From Aplectana chamaeleonis (taxonomy: Eukaryota; Nematoda; Chromadorea; Rhabditida; Cosmocercidae), in the NCBI GenBank assembly GCA_029168955.1, contig JAPDOI010000953.1, positions 164,501 through 228,500 of the forward strand: DNA of 64,000 nucleotides, in the 5' to 3' direction. Of the stretch, positions 1-10,160 are shown piece after piece. A model generated the notes under the pieces. The model worked only from the letters and a program-made list of their open reading frames with translations. It was not told the origin of the DNA and did not search any database. A program made the translations under genes and the position numbers. Each line of letters starts with the position of its first letter. Position 1 is the stretch's first letter.

Positions 1-289
1 ATGCGAGCTGACCTGAGTAAAGAGAGAAGTTGAGAATGAAGGAAAGAACGGGGCTTATGATTGGAAATCATCACTCATCTCACGATCTCGAGCATTCATT
101 TGTTCATGTCGGTGGGCGTGTGTTGCGCTTTTGGGATTTGCCTTGCGCTCGAAGTGGCAACTTTGGACTCTTTTGGAGCTTTTCCTGGCTCGTTTTATGC
201 GTTCTTTCGGCGTCAATGTTACAGTGTGCCCCTCCACTTCCCATTCCTAGTGTAAACTAAAACACATTTTTTTTTCGTGATCACTGCCT
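1..289. mobile_element. TTAA-type MITE (family A), truncated by window start
   Basis: The right end reads ACTGCCT followed by TTAA at 290-293, the same end as the complete copy at 19902-20387. The internal text (spacer around 50-150 and the segment around 160-240) matches that copy in reverse orientation. The left end lies outside the window. No transposase is encoded; short open frames here are repeat sequence. A non-autonomous element moved by a piggyBac-like transposase is inferred from the TTAA target. Confidence 0.75.
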
Positions 290-779
290 TTAAAATGTTC
301 GAAAAACCATGAATAAACTTTTCGGCCGGTTCGAATACCTGCACAAGGCTTTCCCAAAATGCTTCATCGAGTAGGAGCAGTGAAACGAAGATAAAGAAAA
401 CGAAAAAAAAACTAGTGCGCCACAAAGGTTCAGGGAATTTAAAGACAGCGTCCGAGCAGAAAACAACATTCCTTTTTTTCTCCTCAATCCAATGTTTGAA
501 CCAAGTGGAGATATTTGGCTAATCTTGAGACCTCAATGCTGCGTATTCATAATGCTATAGCTTCTGGACGACCGCTCCGTGGTCTGGGAAGGCGTTTTCC
601 CGGTAGATCATCTAGCCCGAGGCGCAGAAGCGCCACAGCATGCTACCACAGACCGGGGAAGTAAAAAAATTTCATATTCTTTATTTAGAGAGATCCTCGC
701 GTTCGAACGTGTGTATTGGTAGCTTCTTATTTTTGGAGAATTCTAAACAATGAAAAAAACCAAAGGAAATAATTAACCT
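290..779. other. non-genic stretch, no recognisable gene
   Basis: AT-rich sequence with only short open frames and no recognisable protein motif. A weak inverted similarity exists between CCGTGGTCTGG near 590 and CCACAGACCGG near 646; it is too imperfect to name. Confidence 0.5.
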
Positions 780-1020
780 AAAAAGTCAAATCATATACTG
801 GTGCCATTCGAATGGATTCGAATCGATATACTCGAATAATTGCCATTCGAATACGTATTCATTATCGGAATTTCTGAAATCGCACCATTCGAATCTGTTG
901 AAAAATCGGACCCAAAAAAACGGGGTCATTGGGATCTATTCAATATTTCAATATTCGAAGCCTACGGTTGGAATGAACATTGGAATAGCTATAGTTTCGA
1001 TTTGTTTCGAATAAACCTGC
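780..1020. repeat. TTCGAA-rich diverged repeat
   Basis: The palindrome ATTCGAAT and its one-base variants recur many times (for example near 806, 815, 829, 844, 888). A related stretch with the same ATTCGAAT plus CGGACC...AAAA...GGG pattern occurs at 10660-10880, so this is a dispersed, decayed tandem-like repeat. Confidence 0.5.
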
Positions 1021-1038
1021 CCCGTCGTCGCTATTTAA

Positions 1039-1525
1039 AGGCACTGTTCGCGATAAACTTCATCCTCGAATTTTTCATGACAAACGCTTCTCGTGGCTCT
1101 CAGAAGCAGAACAGCGTCGAAAAAACGGGACGAAAAGCTACCCAGGAGCCACAAAACGGCTAAGAAAAGTGGGCAAACCCCGCCGCTGTGGGCAAGTCCC
1201 GCCTCTTCCTGCCCCTCGACGTGAACAAAGGAACATTCGAAATCGTGAGTTGAGCGATGGTTTCCGATCAAAAGCCCCGTTCTTCCTTTCACTCTTAACT
1301 TCTCTCTTTACTCTTTTCAGCTCGCATACATCGGCTGCAAAAGACGGAAGTTACAAGCCTCGTACAACTCGTCCACCGTGTTTCCTTAGCTAAGTTTTTA
1401 AGGAACCATAACTCCGTTCCCAGAAGGTCTTGTACGATTTCAGAGAGACATCATTGGAAACACCATGGGGGCGTTTTCAAGATAGGAGAAAAAAAGCAAA
1501 GCGATTCTTATTGTGAACACTGCCT
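1039..1525. mobile_element. TTAA-type MITE, complete copy
   Basis: Left end AGGCACTGTTCGCGAT at 1039, right end GTGAACACTGCCT to 1525, flanked by TTAA at 1035-1038 and 1526-1529. The two ends are inverted repeats of about 16 bp with mismatches. The interior carries the family's GC-rich stretch (1140-1210) and the conserved part with GACGGAAGTTACAAGCC near 1343. About 487 bp, no coding capacity. Confidence 0.8.
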
Positions 1526-1529
1526 TTAA

Positions 1530-2014
1530 AGGCAGTGTTCACGATAAAAATCCCTTTTCTTCTTTCTCGCCTATCTTGAAAACGGTCCCATGCTGCTTCC
1601 AATGGTGTGTTTGAAATCCAACAAGACCTTCTGGGAACGGAGTTATGATCCCTCAAAAATTGAGCTGGGGAAGCAGGGTTGACGATTTGTCCGAGGCTTG
1701 TAACTTCCGTCTTTTGCAAGCAATGTATGCGAGCTGACCTGAGCAAAGAAAGAAGCTGAGATTGAAGGGAGGAACGGGGCTTTTGATCGGAAACCATCGC
1801 TCATCTCACGATCTCGAGTGTTCCTTTGTTCACGTCGAGGGGCGGAAAGGGGCCGGACTTGCCCAAAGCGGCGGGGTTCGCCCATTTTTCTAAGCCGCTT
1901 TGCGGCTCCTGGGTAGCTTTTCGTCCCGTTTCTTCGACGCTTTTCTGCTTCTGGGTGCCACGAGAAGCGTTTGTCATAAAATTTCGAGATTGAAGTTTTT
2001 CGTGAACAGTGCCT
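1530..2014. mobile_element. TTAA-type MITE, complete copy in opposite orientation
   Basis: Begins AGGCAGTGTTCACGAT at 1530 and ends GTGAACAGTGCCT at 2014, with TTAA at 1526-1529 and 2015-2018. It is the reverse-complement arrangement of the copy at 1039-1525 and shares that copy's right TTAA, so the pair forms a head-to-head palindrome. The overlapping 106- and 80-codon open frames are repeat sequence. Confidence 0.8.
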
Positions 2015-2018
2015 TTAA

Positions 2019-2034
2019 AGGCAGTGTTCGCGAT
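2019..2034. repeat. orphan MITE end
   Basis: AGGCAGTGTTCGCGAT follows the TTAA at 2015-2018, but the sequence after 2035 no longer matches the family. It is a terminal stub of a third copy, left by deletion or by nested insertion. Confidence 0.6.
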
Positions 2035-3226
2035 AATCTTCGATTCTGAGATTAATCGCTAAATCAATTGTTTGGCCCCCGAGTAGAACTGAAATGACAA
2101 AGAAACCGAGAAAAACGCACCAGAAGGGCACGAGTTCCTTCTTTCTCACCCCGCTTCTTTACTCTCAGTAGAACTGTTTGTTGTGACAACGAAATCGTTT
2201 GTGGACCCGTCTTTTGCAAATCTCTATTGTGTGTTGCTCCGTTCTTTCCTTCGGTCCCTAACTCATACTGTTTTGCCCAAAATATTCTTCCATTTTCTAT
2301 TAGTCCCATTTTTTACCGGTGACAACCACCGTGGACATGTTCATCCAACCGGACAACTAGTCCAGGCCAGAGAATAATATCACCGAAATAAGACGATTTA
2401 GTGCGTTCCTCGCCATTTCTTCGAAATTTTGGTAACACTTGGTAGCCAACGCATTGTTTTGAGTGGAAAACTCGGGAACGAAAATCATCTTGAATACTGC
2501 TTTTAAGGTGGACGGGAGGTAGCCGTGTATTCCTTTGGCAGGGCCCGTAGTAAACCCAAGTCAGCCGAGCGAAGACGGTTGGCGGCACCCGGCTGGCTGT
2601 AGCAAGCAATAGCGATCGAGGGCTGTGACCAGTCGTATTGATGCCGGATGCATGCGACGAATTCAGGGTTGGAGTGTTCCGCCAGGGGCTTGATTTTGTC
2701 AGAGAACTCATCATATTCACCCTTCGCCAGAGAGTATGGCCTGTCTCAGGTCCGAAATGTACCAGAACTTCACCAGAAGCTTCCCGGTGATCTCTGGCAG
2801 GCGTGCAATTATCTTTATTTCATGGCAATCAACTTGAGAATTTTTCGTAATTTTCGGTTTAAGGTTACTATGTTGAATTATCAGACAACTACTACACGAT
2901 TCTGCCTAAACTAGTTACCTCTCAAAATCTATCAAAAGTTGTTACAGAAAACGCATGTACGCACGCTCCTACGCTTTTTCCAGCAATCGCGCGCGCGGAC
3001 CTATCCGCGCTCAGATCCATTTCCCGCTTCGCGCGACTGTTTTTCATCCACATCTGCCAAAATCGATATGACTGATATGCATGGTTGCAGTCATTCGTAG
3101 CGCAATAAGTAAACACCTCCGTATCGTAGCACACTCACGCGCATTTGCAAAAATGCCTGCACGCGCCTGCGCGTCTGTTCGCGCACGAACACGCGTGCCA
3201 GTGTATGCACACACCTGCCTCGTATG
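2035..3226. other. non-genic stretch with an unrecognised minus-strand open frame
   Basis: The longest open frame is 2313-2720 on the minus strand (135 codons, Arg/Ser-rich). I do not recognise any domain in it, and an adjacent frame reads equally plausibly, so I do not call it a gene. The part from 2960 to 3220 is rich in CGCG and GCGC words. No RNA gene seen. Confidence 0.4.
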
Positions 3227-3481
3227 TCATCTGAAGCCCTGCTGATTTCCACGACGTGATGATAACGTCATCTTAAGCCCTGCTGATTTCCACGACGTCC
3301 TGACGACATCATTTGAGGTCCTATCTGTTTTTCCACGACGTCCCGATAACGTCACCTGAGACCCTGCTGATTTCCACGACGTCCTGCTGGCGTCATCTGG
3401 CGCACTAACAACTTTCCACGAAGTCCTGACGACGTCATCCGAAGTCCTACAGATTTCCACGACGTCCTGCTGACGTCGTCG
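3227..3481. repeat. minisatellite, about 41-bp period, six units
   Basis: The words TTTCCACGACGTCCTG and ACGTCATCTGA recur at about 41-42 bp spacing (units anchored near 3242, 3283, 3325, 3366, 3406, 3448). Units differ from each other by several substitutions. The 99-codon minus-strand frame across it is a by-product. It shares the 9-mer GACGTCCTG with the large satellite to the right. Confidence 0.75.
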
Positions 3482-4046
3482 AAAGGTTTGAATCCCGTGT
3501 TTCGAAGCTTTGCGTCTCTTCCCCAAATTGCAGCTCGAGTCGTAAGTAGCTATTTTGTAACTTACGACTTGGGCTGAAAATACTCTCCAATAGCAGTGCT
3601 ATTTCGTAGCTTGCTAGAATCCGGATGATTATAAGAGTCCATCTGATTTCCATCTGATTTTAGGACCTGGCCAGGTATTGCGCCGGTGCCCTCGCCTGCT
3701 ATCCAACAACGTGCGTGTCTGCATGCTGACAGCCGGCTGTCAGGTTAACAGTCCGGATGATTTAATCAGCCGGACTGGGGGTTTACTACGGACCAGGTAT
3801 GACCACGTCAAAGGATTTCGAAATCACTTGGCGCCTCGCTGCGTGACAAAACAACATGGTTTTGTGTGCATCCTCACCGCAGTTTCTGCGTTCATCAGCA
3901 CTGCAACAAATGATTGTTGTTACTAGTCCCACCTCATTAAATGTAAGTATAAGTACAACTTCATTACGAGTGCATAAGGCAAACGTGAGAAAAGAGAAGC
4001 ACTAACTACGCGAACATTTCACAACAATTTCGAAAACAAAATGAAA
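3482..4046. other. non-genic stretch, nothing recognised
   Basis: Only short open frames (82 codons or fewer) without motif. It lies just downstream of the LINE remnant's stop codon (4047-4049, minus strand) and may include the LINE 3' untranslated end, but no poly-A or tail repeat is visible that would fix the boundary. Confidence 0.4.
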
Positions 4047-4544
4047 TTAAACACTAAAAATATAACGCAGTGAGGTCAGTCTCGCGACTTGATAACTGAT
4101 TCTTGTTTTTTGCACTAAATTTACCCCATGGCGTTTGAATCGACTCAAAGATAGCGGCGAAGTGATACTCTTTGTCACTTTAAGGTACGCACTGCCCGCT
4201 CTAAACTCAAAAGGGCTTTTCAGAGTGGCCTCGCTGCGAAATTCGCGGCATCGCTTCTCAGAGCGAGTGAAAAAAGGCGTGGCCTATCGATTGCCGCCGC
4301 GTCATATTTCTTTCTCAGCGTCTCTTATTTCTTCGTTGTCCTTTAAGTTTGATCAGAGCGCATAAACATATTGGCGTGCCATCCCTCGCGTGTTCTGCAA
4401 TCTCAGACATTCTGGAATAGATCAACAAAAACGAGTTATAGGTTTCGAATAATATACCAGGAGACACTACCACCAGTAGAATCACCTTCAACTGAAAAGA
4501 TTTGCATAACAATAATGGTGTCCACAACAAAAAATTATTAAACG

Positions 4545-4688
4545 CCATGACGAAAAAAATCCTGGATGACCAATTAAATACCATGACGAAATAAATTCTG
4601 GATGACAAATCAAGTGACATGAGGAGATAGTTCCTGGATAAACAATTAAATACCATGACGAAATTTATCCTGGATGGCAAACATCTAG
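4545..4688. repeat. 36-bp minisatellite, four units
   Basis: CCATGACGAAAT-type starts lie at 4545, 4581, 4617 (variant ACATGAGGAGAT) and 4653, exactly 36 bp apart, each followed by a TCCTGGATGAC-type core and an AATTAAATA-type end. Because 36 is divisible by three, a minus-strand frame reads a 12-residue repeat (SSRIYFVMVFN type); no sign that this is expressed. It lies inside the element at 4212-5024. Confidence 0.8.
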
Positions 4689-4729
4689 TGAAATAGGCAA
4701 AAAAATGATTCTACAGAGAGTTAATGGGC

Positions 4730-4792
4730 AGATAGTAACGAAGGAACACTAACTAATACGAGATAGTAACGAAGGAACACTGACTAATATGA
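4730..4792. repeat. 31-bp tandem duplication
   Basis: AGATAGTAACGAAGGAACAC occurs at 4730 and again at 4761, with the following ACTAATA also repeated. Two units, one substitution apart over most of the length. Confidence 0.75.
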
Positions 4793-6882
4793 AGAAACTA
4801 CAGCGACAAATAGCGACAGCGACAAAAATGGTCGAGACCATTTGCCTCGCAAAACGTCGCAACACGTCGCAGAACGTCGCTCCCAGCTCGCGCCGTCGCT
4901 CCCACTCTGAAAGCGCGACGTTCGCTCCCGTCGCGCGGCACGGTTTGCGCTGCGTACCACCCCCCATCTCTCACCACGTCGCCGCTACAGCGAATTTTTC
5001 TGCGACGCCACTCTGAAAGGCCCTAAAGAAACTACGCCGCAATGCAGTGCGAGGGCGCACCAAGATGAGTACAGTTTCTCCACCTCTTTTACGAGAGTGT
5101 CGTAATTTGAAAAAGTTATGATTGCCGGAGATACCCGAGTTGTGCAGCATTTTATATAGCATGCACAAGTCCGACACTTGACGTCGGGTCTCACGTGACG
5201 GAAGACCTAGATATTTATTTCTGATTCCCGCTCTAGATATTTGGGGATACAAGAAACCACCAACTCTAACTAGTAATTTTCGCGTGAAGTTATTCAGAAC
5301 TTTCTCAATCGCTTGTATATCCCTCACTTTTCTTGGGTAGAACACAGTAGTACCCGATTCTAACATTGGACGAATATAAGTCTAGTAAACTCTCAGGAGA
5401 ATGCTTTTGTTTTTAGTGCATAAACCTTTGAAAATATGAAATGTTCTAGAGAGAGAGCCATTTTGCAACGAATTTGAGTATTTTTGGAGAATTCAAGTTA
5501 ATCACTGTAGTACAAGCCTAGATCCCTAACAGACTCCACACGAGGTATATTAAATGCGCCTACTAAGTACGAATATTCCGGAATGGATCCCACCGTTCCT
5601 ACTCGCATGGAAATGGTCTTCTGCGGAGTTAGCGGTAACTGCCGTAACCCGGCCCACTTCCATATCTCATCGTCTGCAAGCTGGAGGGATTTTGAGTCAT
5701 CTAAAATAGATATAGCCCTACAGATTTGGATGTCGTCAGCATACATTTTACAGCTAACTCCAAAAGTTTCGAGGGCAGAGGGCAAATCCCCAGAAAAAAT
5801 GTTGAGCAGAATGAGAGACAGAACGCTCCCTTGGGTACTCTACTTTCAATGCATTTTACCTCAGAATAAACCCCACCAAATCTGACCTGAAAGCTTCTCC
5901 TGGTGAGATACTCGGTTATCCACTTCAACAAAACAGGGTGAATCTTAATTTTGTTCACTTTGAAGAGAAGCTTCACATGAGACACTCGATCGAATGCTTT
6001 TGCGAAGTCAGAGTAAACGACATCACTAACGCTCTCACTGTCGATAGCAGCTGACCAGCCATCTAAGCATTCCAGAAGATTAGTCTTGACAAATCGTCCT
6101 GAAACGAATCCATGCTGATTTCTCGGTATGATGTTCTGAGAAGCAAGATGCATGACTAAATGTTGTTTCAGAACTTTTTCAAAAACTCTGAAGATGGACG
6201 TGATGCTAACTGGTCGATAGTTTTCAGGATTGGAAGCAGGCTCTTTTTTTTCAAAACAGGGGTTAAAAGCTAGCGCTTCCACTTACTTGGCACTTCACCA
6301 TACATGAGTGACTGATTGAACAAATAGGATAAAGGCCCTGCAATCACACATTCCACTCTTCTAATATAGAAGAGCGGTATTTCATCGGGGGTAACGGAGA
6401 AGGATTTGGGCCATTTGATTGTCAAGTCACGAACCTTTCTAGAATCGAACCATGGAAAATCCAGCATTGGCTCACAGTCAGGAGAGAATGATTAATCGAT
6501 AAACCCATTGTCTTTTTGAAATGCAGCAGAGAACTGGTCAGCAAGCATATTAGCCTTATCGATAGGAGTTGTCGCTAAAACATTCCGTTTTCGCAAACAA
6601 CCGATGAACCGTTTTCGCTGAACTTTATTATTGGAAGAGAACCCCCTATTATCTCCAGATTCGATAACCTTTTTCTCGACGTTACAATTGTAAGCTCAGC
6701 AGCGGATTTTGTGGCAAACCCTTCATATTTTCGCCAGTTGTTGGTTCTTCTAGCGTCATGAAACAAACAGTTAGCCAGGTAGGCGGGTTGCCTTCACAGA
6801 TGAAAACATTTTGAACGAACATTCAATAGTGGCATGAATAATTGACAGGAATTCCTCATATTTGTCATTTACATTCGACTGA

Positions 6883-7354
6883 CAAGGGAAGTATAAGAAG
6901 CGTAGGTCTGAACGGTAGAAATCAAATGTCATGTGAGAATGTTCACGTCTTACATAGTGGAACAGTGTCGATGACCCGCCGCGAAACATAGACCTGAAGG
7001 AGTTATAAGCTCCGAAAGTTTGACGGCCATTGATCTCCTCCTAGTCTACGATTTCAAAGGCGAGGACTACAACAGCATCGACGGCGCAGAGGAAGGAATG
7101 GCTGATGGTAGGCACTAGACCAGGGTTCGAATCCTCTCCAGAGTTCCTGTTTTGCAAATTCACGGAACTTCCATATTTTGATCAAGAATTATATCCCAAA
7201 TGTCATTTTATCTTTTTGCTGCGCGATCTGGGCATACCGACGTTGAAATAGACTTGGTTACAAGGAATTCAACGATTCGCTTCCCATCAAGGAGTTCCCA
7301 TTGATTTGGAGAATTTACGTGATTCGAAAATATTACAACACATATTTGGAACAA
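6883..7354. repeat. left arm of a 472-bp inverted repeat around a transposase gene
   Basis: The reverse complement of this stretch is found at 8557-9028 with the same length and scattered substitutions (for example CAAGGGAAGTATAAGAAG at 6883 against CTTCTTATACTTCCCTTG ending at 9028). The outer ~107 bp is LINE coding sequence that continues unbroken outside the arm to the left, so the arm is not a plain transposon terminus. The inner end stops at 7354, inside the open frame of the transposase. Confidence 0.85.
7090..7150 (+). other. tRNA B-box-like sequence in inverted arm
   Basis: GGTTCGAATCC near 7130 matches the RNA polymerase III B-box consensus exactly, and GGCTGATGGTAGG lies upstream, but the spacing to any A box is too short and no cloverleaf can be folded. 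A tRNA-derived SINE relic is possible. The mirrored copy near 8780 carries a mutated version. Confidence 0.3.
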
Positions 7355-8518
7355 GTTACTCGCTCTGGCAGTTAACCATGGAATGCCTGATCCAGTTTTG
7401 GGATTCAAGGCCTCCCACTGTTGGCTGAACAACTTCAAGAGACATGTTGGAATCTCCGGGCGTCGCATAACTCGATTCGTGCAAAAAAAGTCATTTGTGG
7501 ATCAAGAAACAGTCGAGAGAGCTGCCGCTGATTTTGTTGCAAAGGTTAGAGCAAAAATGAACGTTATCCCAATCGCATCTTTCGTCAATATCGACCAGTC
7601 CGGCCTGAACGAAGAGACAACGGTGAGTAAAAAACTACTAATTCGGAAGAGGTAGAAGAAAATCAGCTATGTTCCAAATTTACAGATGCCGAGATGTTTG
7701 TCCTTCAAAGGGGAGAAGAACACGGTGCGGTTGGTGCAGTCGGCTTCTGCGACTACCCATAGCCTGACCATCATGCCCCTCATTTTCACATCAGGCAAGG
7801 TCGGAGAAATGCTCTTTGTTCAATTGCCAGAGCCGGGCGACCGCTTCCCATTGAAGGGTGTATTCAAGACGACGAATCTTCACGTCGTCAGCGGATTATC
7901 CCATATCATGACGACGTCAACTACACATGAATTTTTCGAGCATGTTTTCATGCCGCAAATGCCGAAGAGTTGTGTTCTGCTCCTCGACTCGTGGAGTGGT
8001 TTTTCCAATCAGAACGCTATACAGGCTCTTGTGCCGGCTGGGAAAAACTTGCAGATTTTTACGGTACCACCTGGCGCTACGAGCCTGGTTCAGCCGGCAG
8101 ACGTCGGGTTTTTCAGCTATGTGAAAGCGCTGTTTAAGCGATTGCACACGCACGTGATCGTCCACGATCTTCCTTTTGACATCCAGAAACGAGACAATAT
8201 TCTGAAGGTACATGGATTTCAGTTATGACTATTGCGCTCCTCACAATCAGAACTTCGAATTTTTAGGTCGTGTCACTGGTACACCGTATCTTGTGTCATA
8301 CATCACTCGAAAAGCTTGCAGAGTGCGCGTGGTTCAAGGCCGGCTACGTTCTGGCCCGCCCGGGTCTTTTCGAAAGTCCAACTGATCTCGTATTCCCAGT
8401 AGAGCTTGGCCCCTGTGAGGAGATAGGTTGCGAGGAGCCTATCGCGTTCATTCGCTGTCCCTACTGTGCAGTTTGCTTATGTTTCATGCATTATGTGCCC
8501 ATTTACCACTGGTGCTGA
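7323..8518 (+). CDS. pogo/Tigger-like DDE transposase with CENP-B-type DNA-binding part, 5' end missing
   Basis: Three exons join in frame: up to 7622, 7686-8207 and 8267-8518 (stop 8516-8518). Both introns (63 and 59 bp) have GT..AG ends and phase 0; intron 1 ends TTTACAG and intron 2 ends TTTTTAG. Exon 1 encodes a CENP-B/Tc5-type helix-turn-helix end (GFKASHCWLNNFKRH, ISGRRITRFV) and the first DDE block (VNIDQSG). Exon 2 has the second Asp (LLLDSWSGF) and, about 37 residues on, the third (QPADVGFF). Exon 3 ends in a Cys/His-rich tail (CEEIGC, RCPYCAVCLC, YHWC), probably zinc-binding. The product would cut and paste DNA in the nucleus. The frame is open to 7323 but a first exon and start codon are not seen; the inverted arm ends at 7354 and seems to have replaced the 5' part. 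No stop or frameshift interrupts the rest, unlike the neighbouring LINE. First ATG in frame is 7383. Confidence 0.75.
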
Positions 8519-8556
8519 AATTGGTTATGTATTTTGCGTCCCACAGACTGATAAAA

Positions 8557-9028
8557 TTGTTCCAAATATGTGTTGTAATATTTCCGAATCATGTAAATTC
8601 TCCAAATCAATGGGAACTCCTTGATGGGAAGCGAATCGTTGAATTCCTTGTACCCAAGTCTATTTGAACGTCGGTATGCCCAGATCGCGCAGCAAAAAGA
8701 TAAAATGACATTTGGGATATAATTCTTGATCAAAATATGGAAGTTCCGTGAATTTGCAAAACAGCAGCTCTGGAGAGTATTCGAACCCTGGTCTAGTGCC
8801 TACCATCAGCCATCCCTTCCTCTGCGCCGTCGATGCTAATGGAGTCGGCGCCTAGGAAATCGTAGACTAGGAGGAGATCGATGGCCGTCAAACTTTCGGA
8901 GCTTATAACTCCTTCAGGTCTATGTTTCGCGGCGGGTCATCAACACTGTTCCACTATGTAAGACGTAAACATTCTCACATGACATTTGATTTCTACCGTT
9001 CAGACCTACGCTTCTTATACTTCCCTTG
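8557..9028. repeat. right arm of the 472-bp inverted repeat
   Basis: Mirror image of 6883-7354. Divergence is concentrated around 8836-8866, and both arms are equal in length. The outer end carries the LINE fragment (reads FDFYRSDLRFLYFPC on the plus strand) and then stops being LINE-like at 9028. TGA occurs immediately outside both arms (6880-6882, 9029-9031), which could be a 3-bp duplication or chance. Confidence 0.85.
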
Positions 9029-9350
9029 TGAGATTAAAAGAGCTAGATTATTGCAAAACTTTTTGTAATCGTACCCAATGAATCTGTAACTAAAAATATT
9101 TTGACTAGGGAATCAGAGGAGCACGCTCAAATTCTAAGTGTTCGAGAACCTCCAATAGTCTTTTTTGTCATAAAAGTCCTAACCCCTTAGAAATGCCAAA
9201 ATTGCGACGAAAATCCTTCCAGAGGCATACCGATTCCTGCAAATTCCAAGATTAGAAAACCAAATGATACAAAATTGTGGCGTAAACGCAGCCTTTTTTA
9301 GGGAAATGAACCAGTTGAGAACTCGTGCCAGTCGATCCGTTAATCCTCGG

Positions 9351-10160
9351 ATGGCGGGCTGGTGGTAGTAATTGGGATATGAACTCTGCCAGCGCGTAGC
9401 TAGTTGCCTCACACGGAAACCGGAGATGCCCAGGGTTTCGGAGGCATCTAATCTAATTTTGACCCGAGATTTTACGTAAATTGCGGAAAGTTTAGCCTCA
9501 TTTGGTGAAATTATAGCTACAGCGCCCGCATATTCTACGTAAATTCTCGCTACGGCTTCCGCGTATTCTACGCAAATTCTCGTTAGAGCACTCGATCGAT
9601 CGACCCACCCAGTCCAGATCCGTTCTAGGAAGGCGATCACAACTGTGATCGACAACATCGCCGTTTCTCCCCCACGGCCTGCCGCATCCCAATGGTCAAA
9701 ATTGTCCTCACCATGGTCTCCCAAAGAGCGACACGGGGTCACCCCCCACGGTTAGCCACAGAGTGTCGACTAATCTCACTCAGTGAGATGGCTGAGCCAG
9801 CACTGTTCGAACGGCATCCCTGCGTTCCGCGTAGCCAGCGCGGGCTTAAGATTGCATTTCAACACAGGCTGTCGCGAAATCCGTAGATTCTTGCCACAAA
9901 ATTATAGCGAGAATATACGGGTTTAGCGACAGAGAGATCAATGTGTCGAATTTAGCCTTCTTTTTTACGTAGAATACGCGCAGAATTTGCACCCTTGTAC
10001 CGTCGACACAAGAATATGCGGATTTTAGCTATCGTAGGTAAAACCCGTAAATTCTCGCTACATGGAATGGGGCGGCGTTACAGGCCGCTCACTCGGGGGC
10101 ATCTAGCTACGCGTTGGCAGAGAAGTTGACGAATTCTTCCCGTTCCAATTATTACCATCT
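9351..10160. mobile_element. putative foldback element with diverged inverted ends
   Basis: The segment around 9351-9412 and the segment around 10098-10160 are inverted copies: CTAGCTACGCGYTGGCAGAG then CAATTAYTACCA. Between them, words such as TAGCGAGAATTTACG and its reverse complement recur on both strands (9475-9590, 9900-10070). No coding capacity is seen; the 187-codon minus-strand frame at 9179-9742 has no motif. True ends and target duplication were not found. Confidence 0.5.

Larger units (their letters stand above)
4212..5024. mobile_element. 813-bp inverted-repeat DNA element inserted in the LINE
   Basis: Ends are imperfect 35-bp inverted repeats: AGGGCTTTTCAGAGTGGC at 4212 and GCCACTCTGAAAGGCCCT ending at 5024, both continuing to a GCGAA(T) word. 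AAA flanks each side (4209-4211, 5025-5027), fitting a 3-bp target duplication. Removing the element and one AAA rejoins the LINE frame in register. No transposase is encoded, so it is non-autonomous. The 3-bp target would suit a PIF/Harbinger-like or CACTA-like element, but I cannot decide which. Confidence 0.75.
4047..6989 (-). pseudogene. CR1/Jockey-like non-LTR retrotransposon ORF2 remnant (reverse transcriptase)
   Basis: Read on the minus strand this is a decayed LINE polyprotein in several frames. From its N side: a linker ending in FDFYRSDL (about 6920); an RT N-terminal region (6766-6480); the block NPENYRPVSITSIF (about 6220); the palm motif YSDFAKAFDRVSH (5976-6017); a frameshift near 5815; the catalytic YADD (5732-5743); then the C-terminal region RKVRDIQAIEKV (about 5330) and RRSFF just before 5025. 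The text resumes on the far side of an inserted element as FRAGSAYLK, and ends at a stop codon at 4047-4049. At least four frameshifts and in-frame stops make it non-functional. RT family assignment rests on the NYRPVS and YADD motifs; the CR1/Jockey label is by overall resemblance. The upstream endonuclease is missing or lost in the inverted arm at 6883-7354. Confidence 0.85.

Noticed and set aside
2313..2720. 135-codon minus-strand frame as a hypothetical gene
   Set aside because: No recognisable domain, low-complexity Arg/Ser composition, and no supporting splice or start context.
7100..7150. Functional tRNA gene
   Set aside because: Only the B-box word is good; no acceptor stem, anticodon arm or proper A box.
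9179..9742. 187-codon minus-strand frame as a gene
   Set aside because: It crosses the inverted end of a foldback element and contains repeated AEAVARIYVEYA-type readings of element subrepeats.
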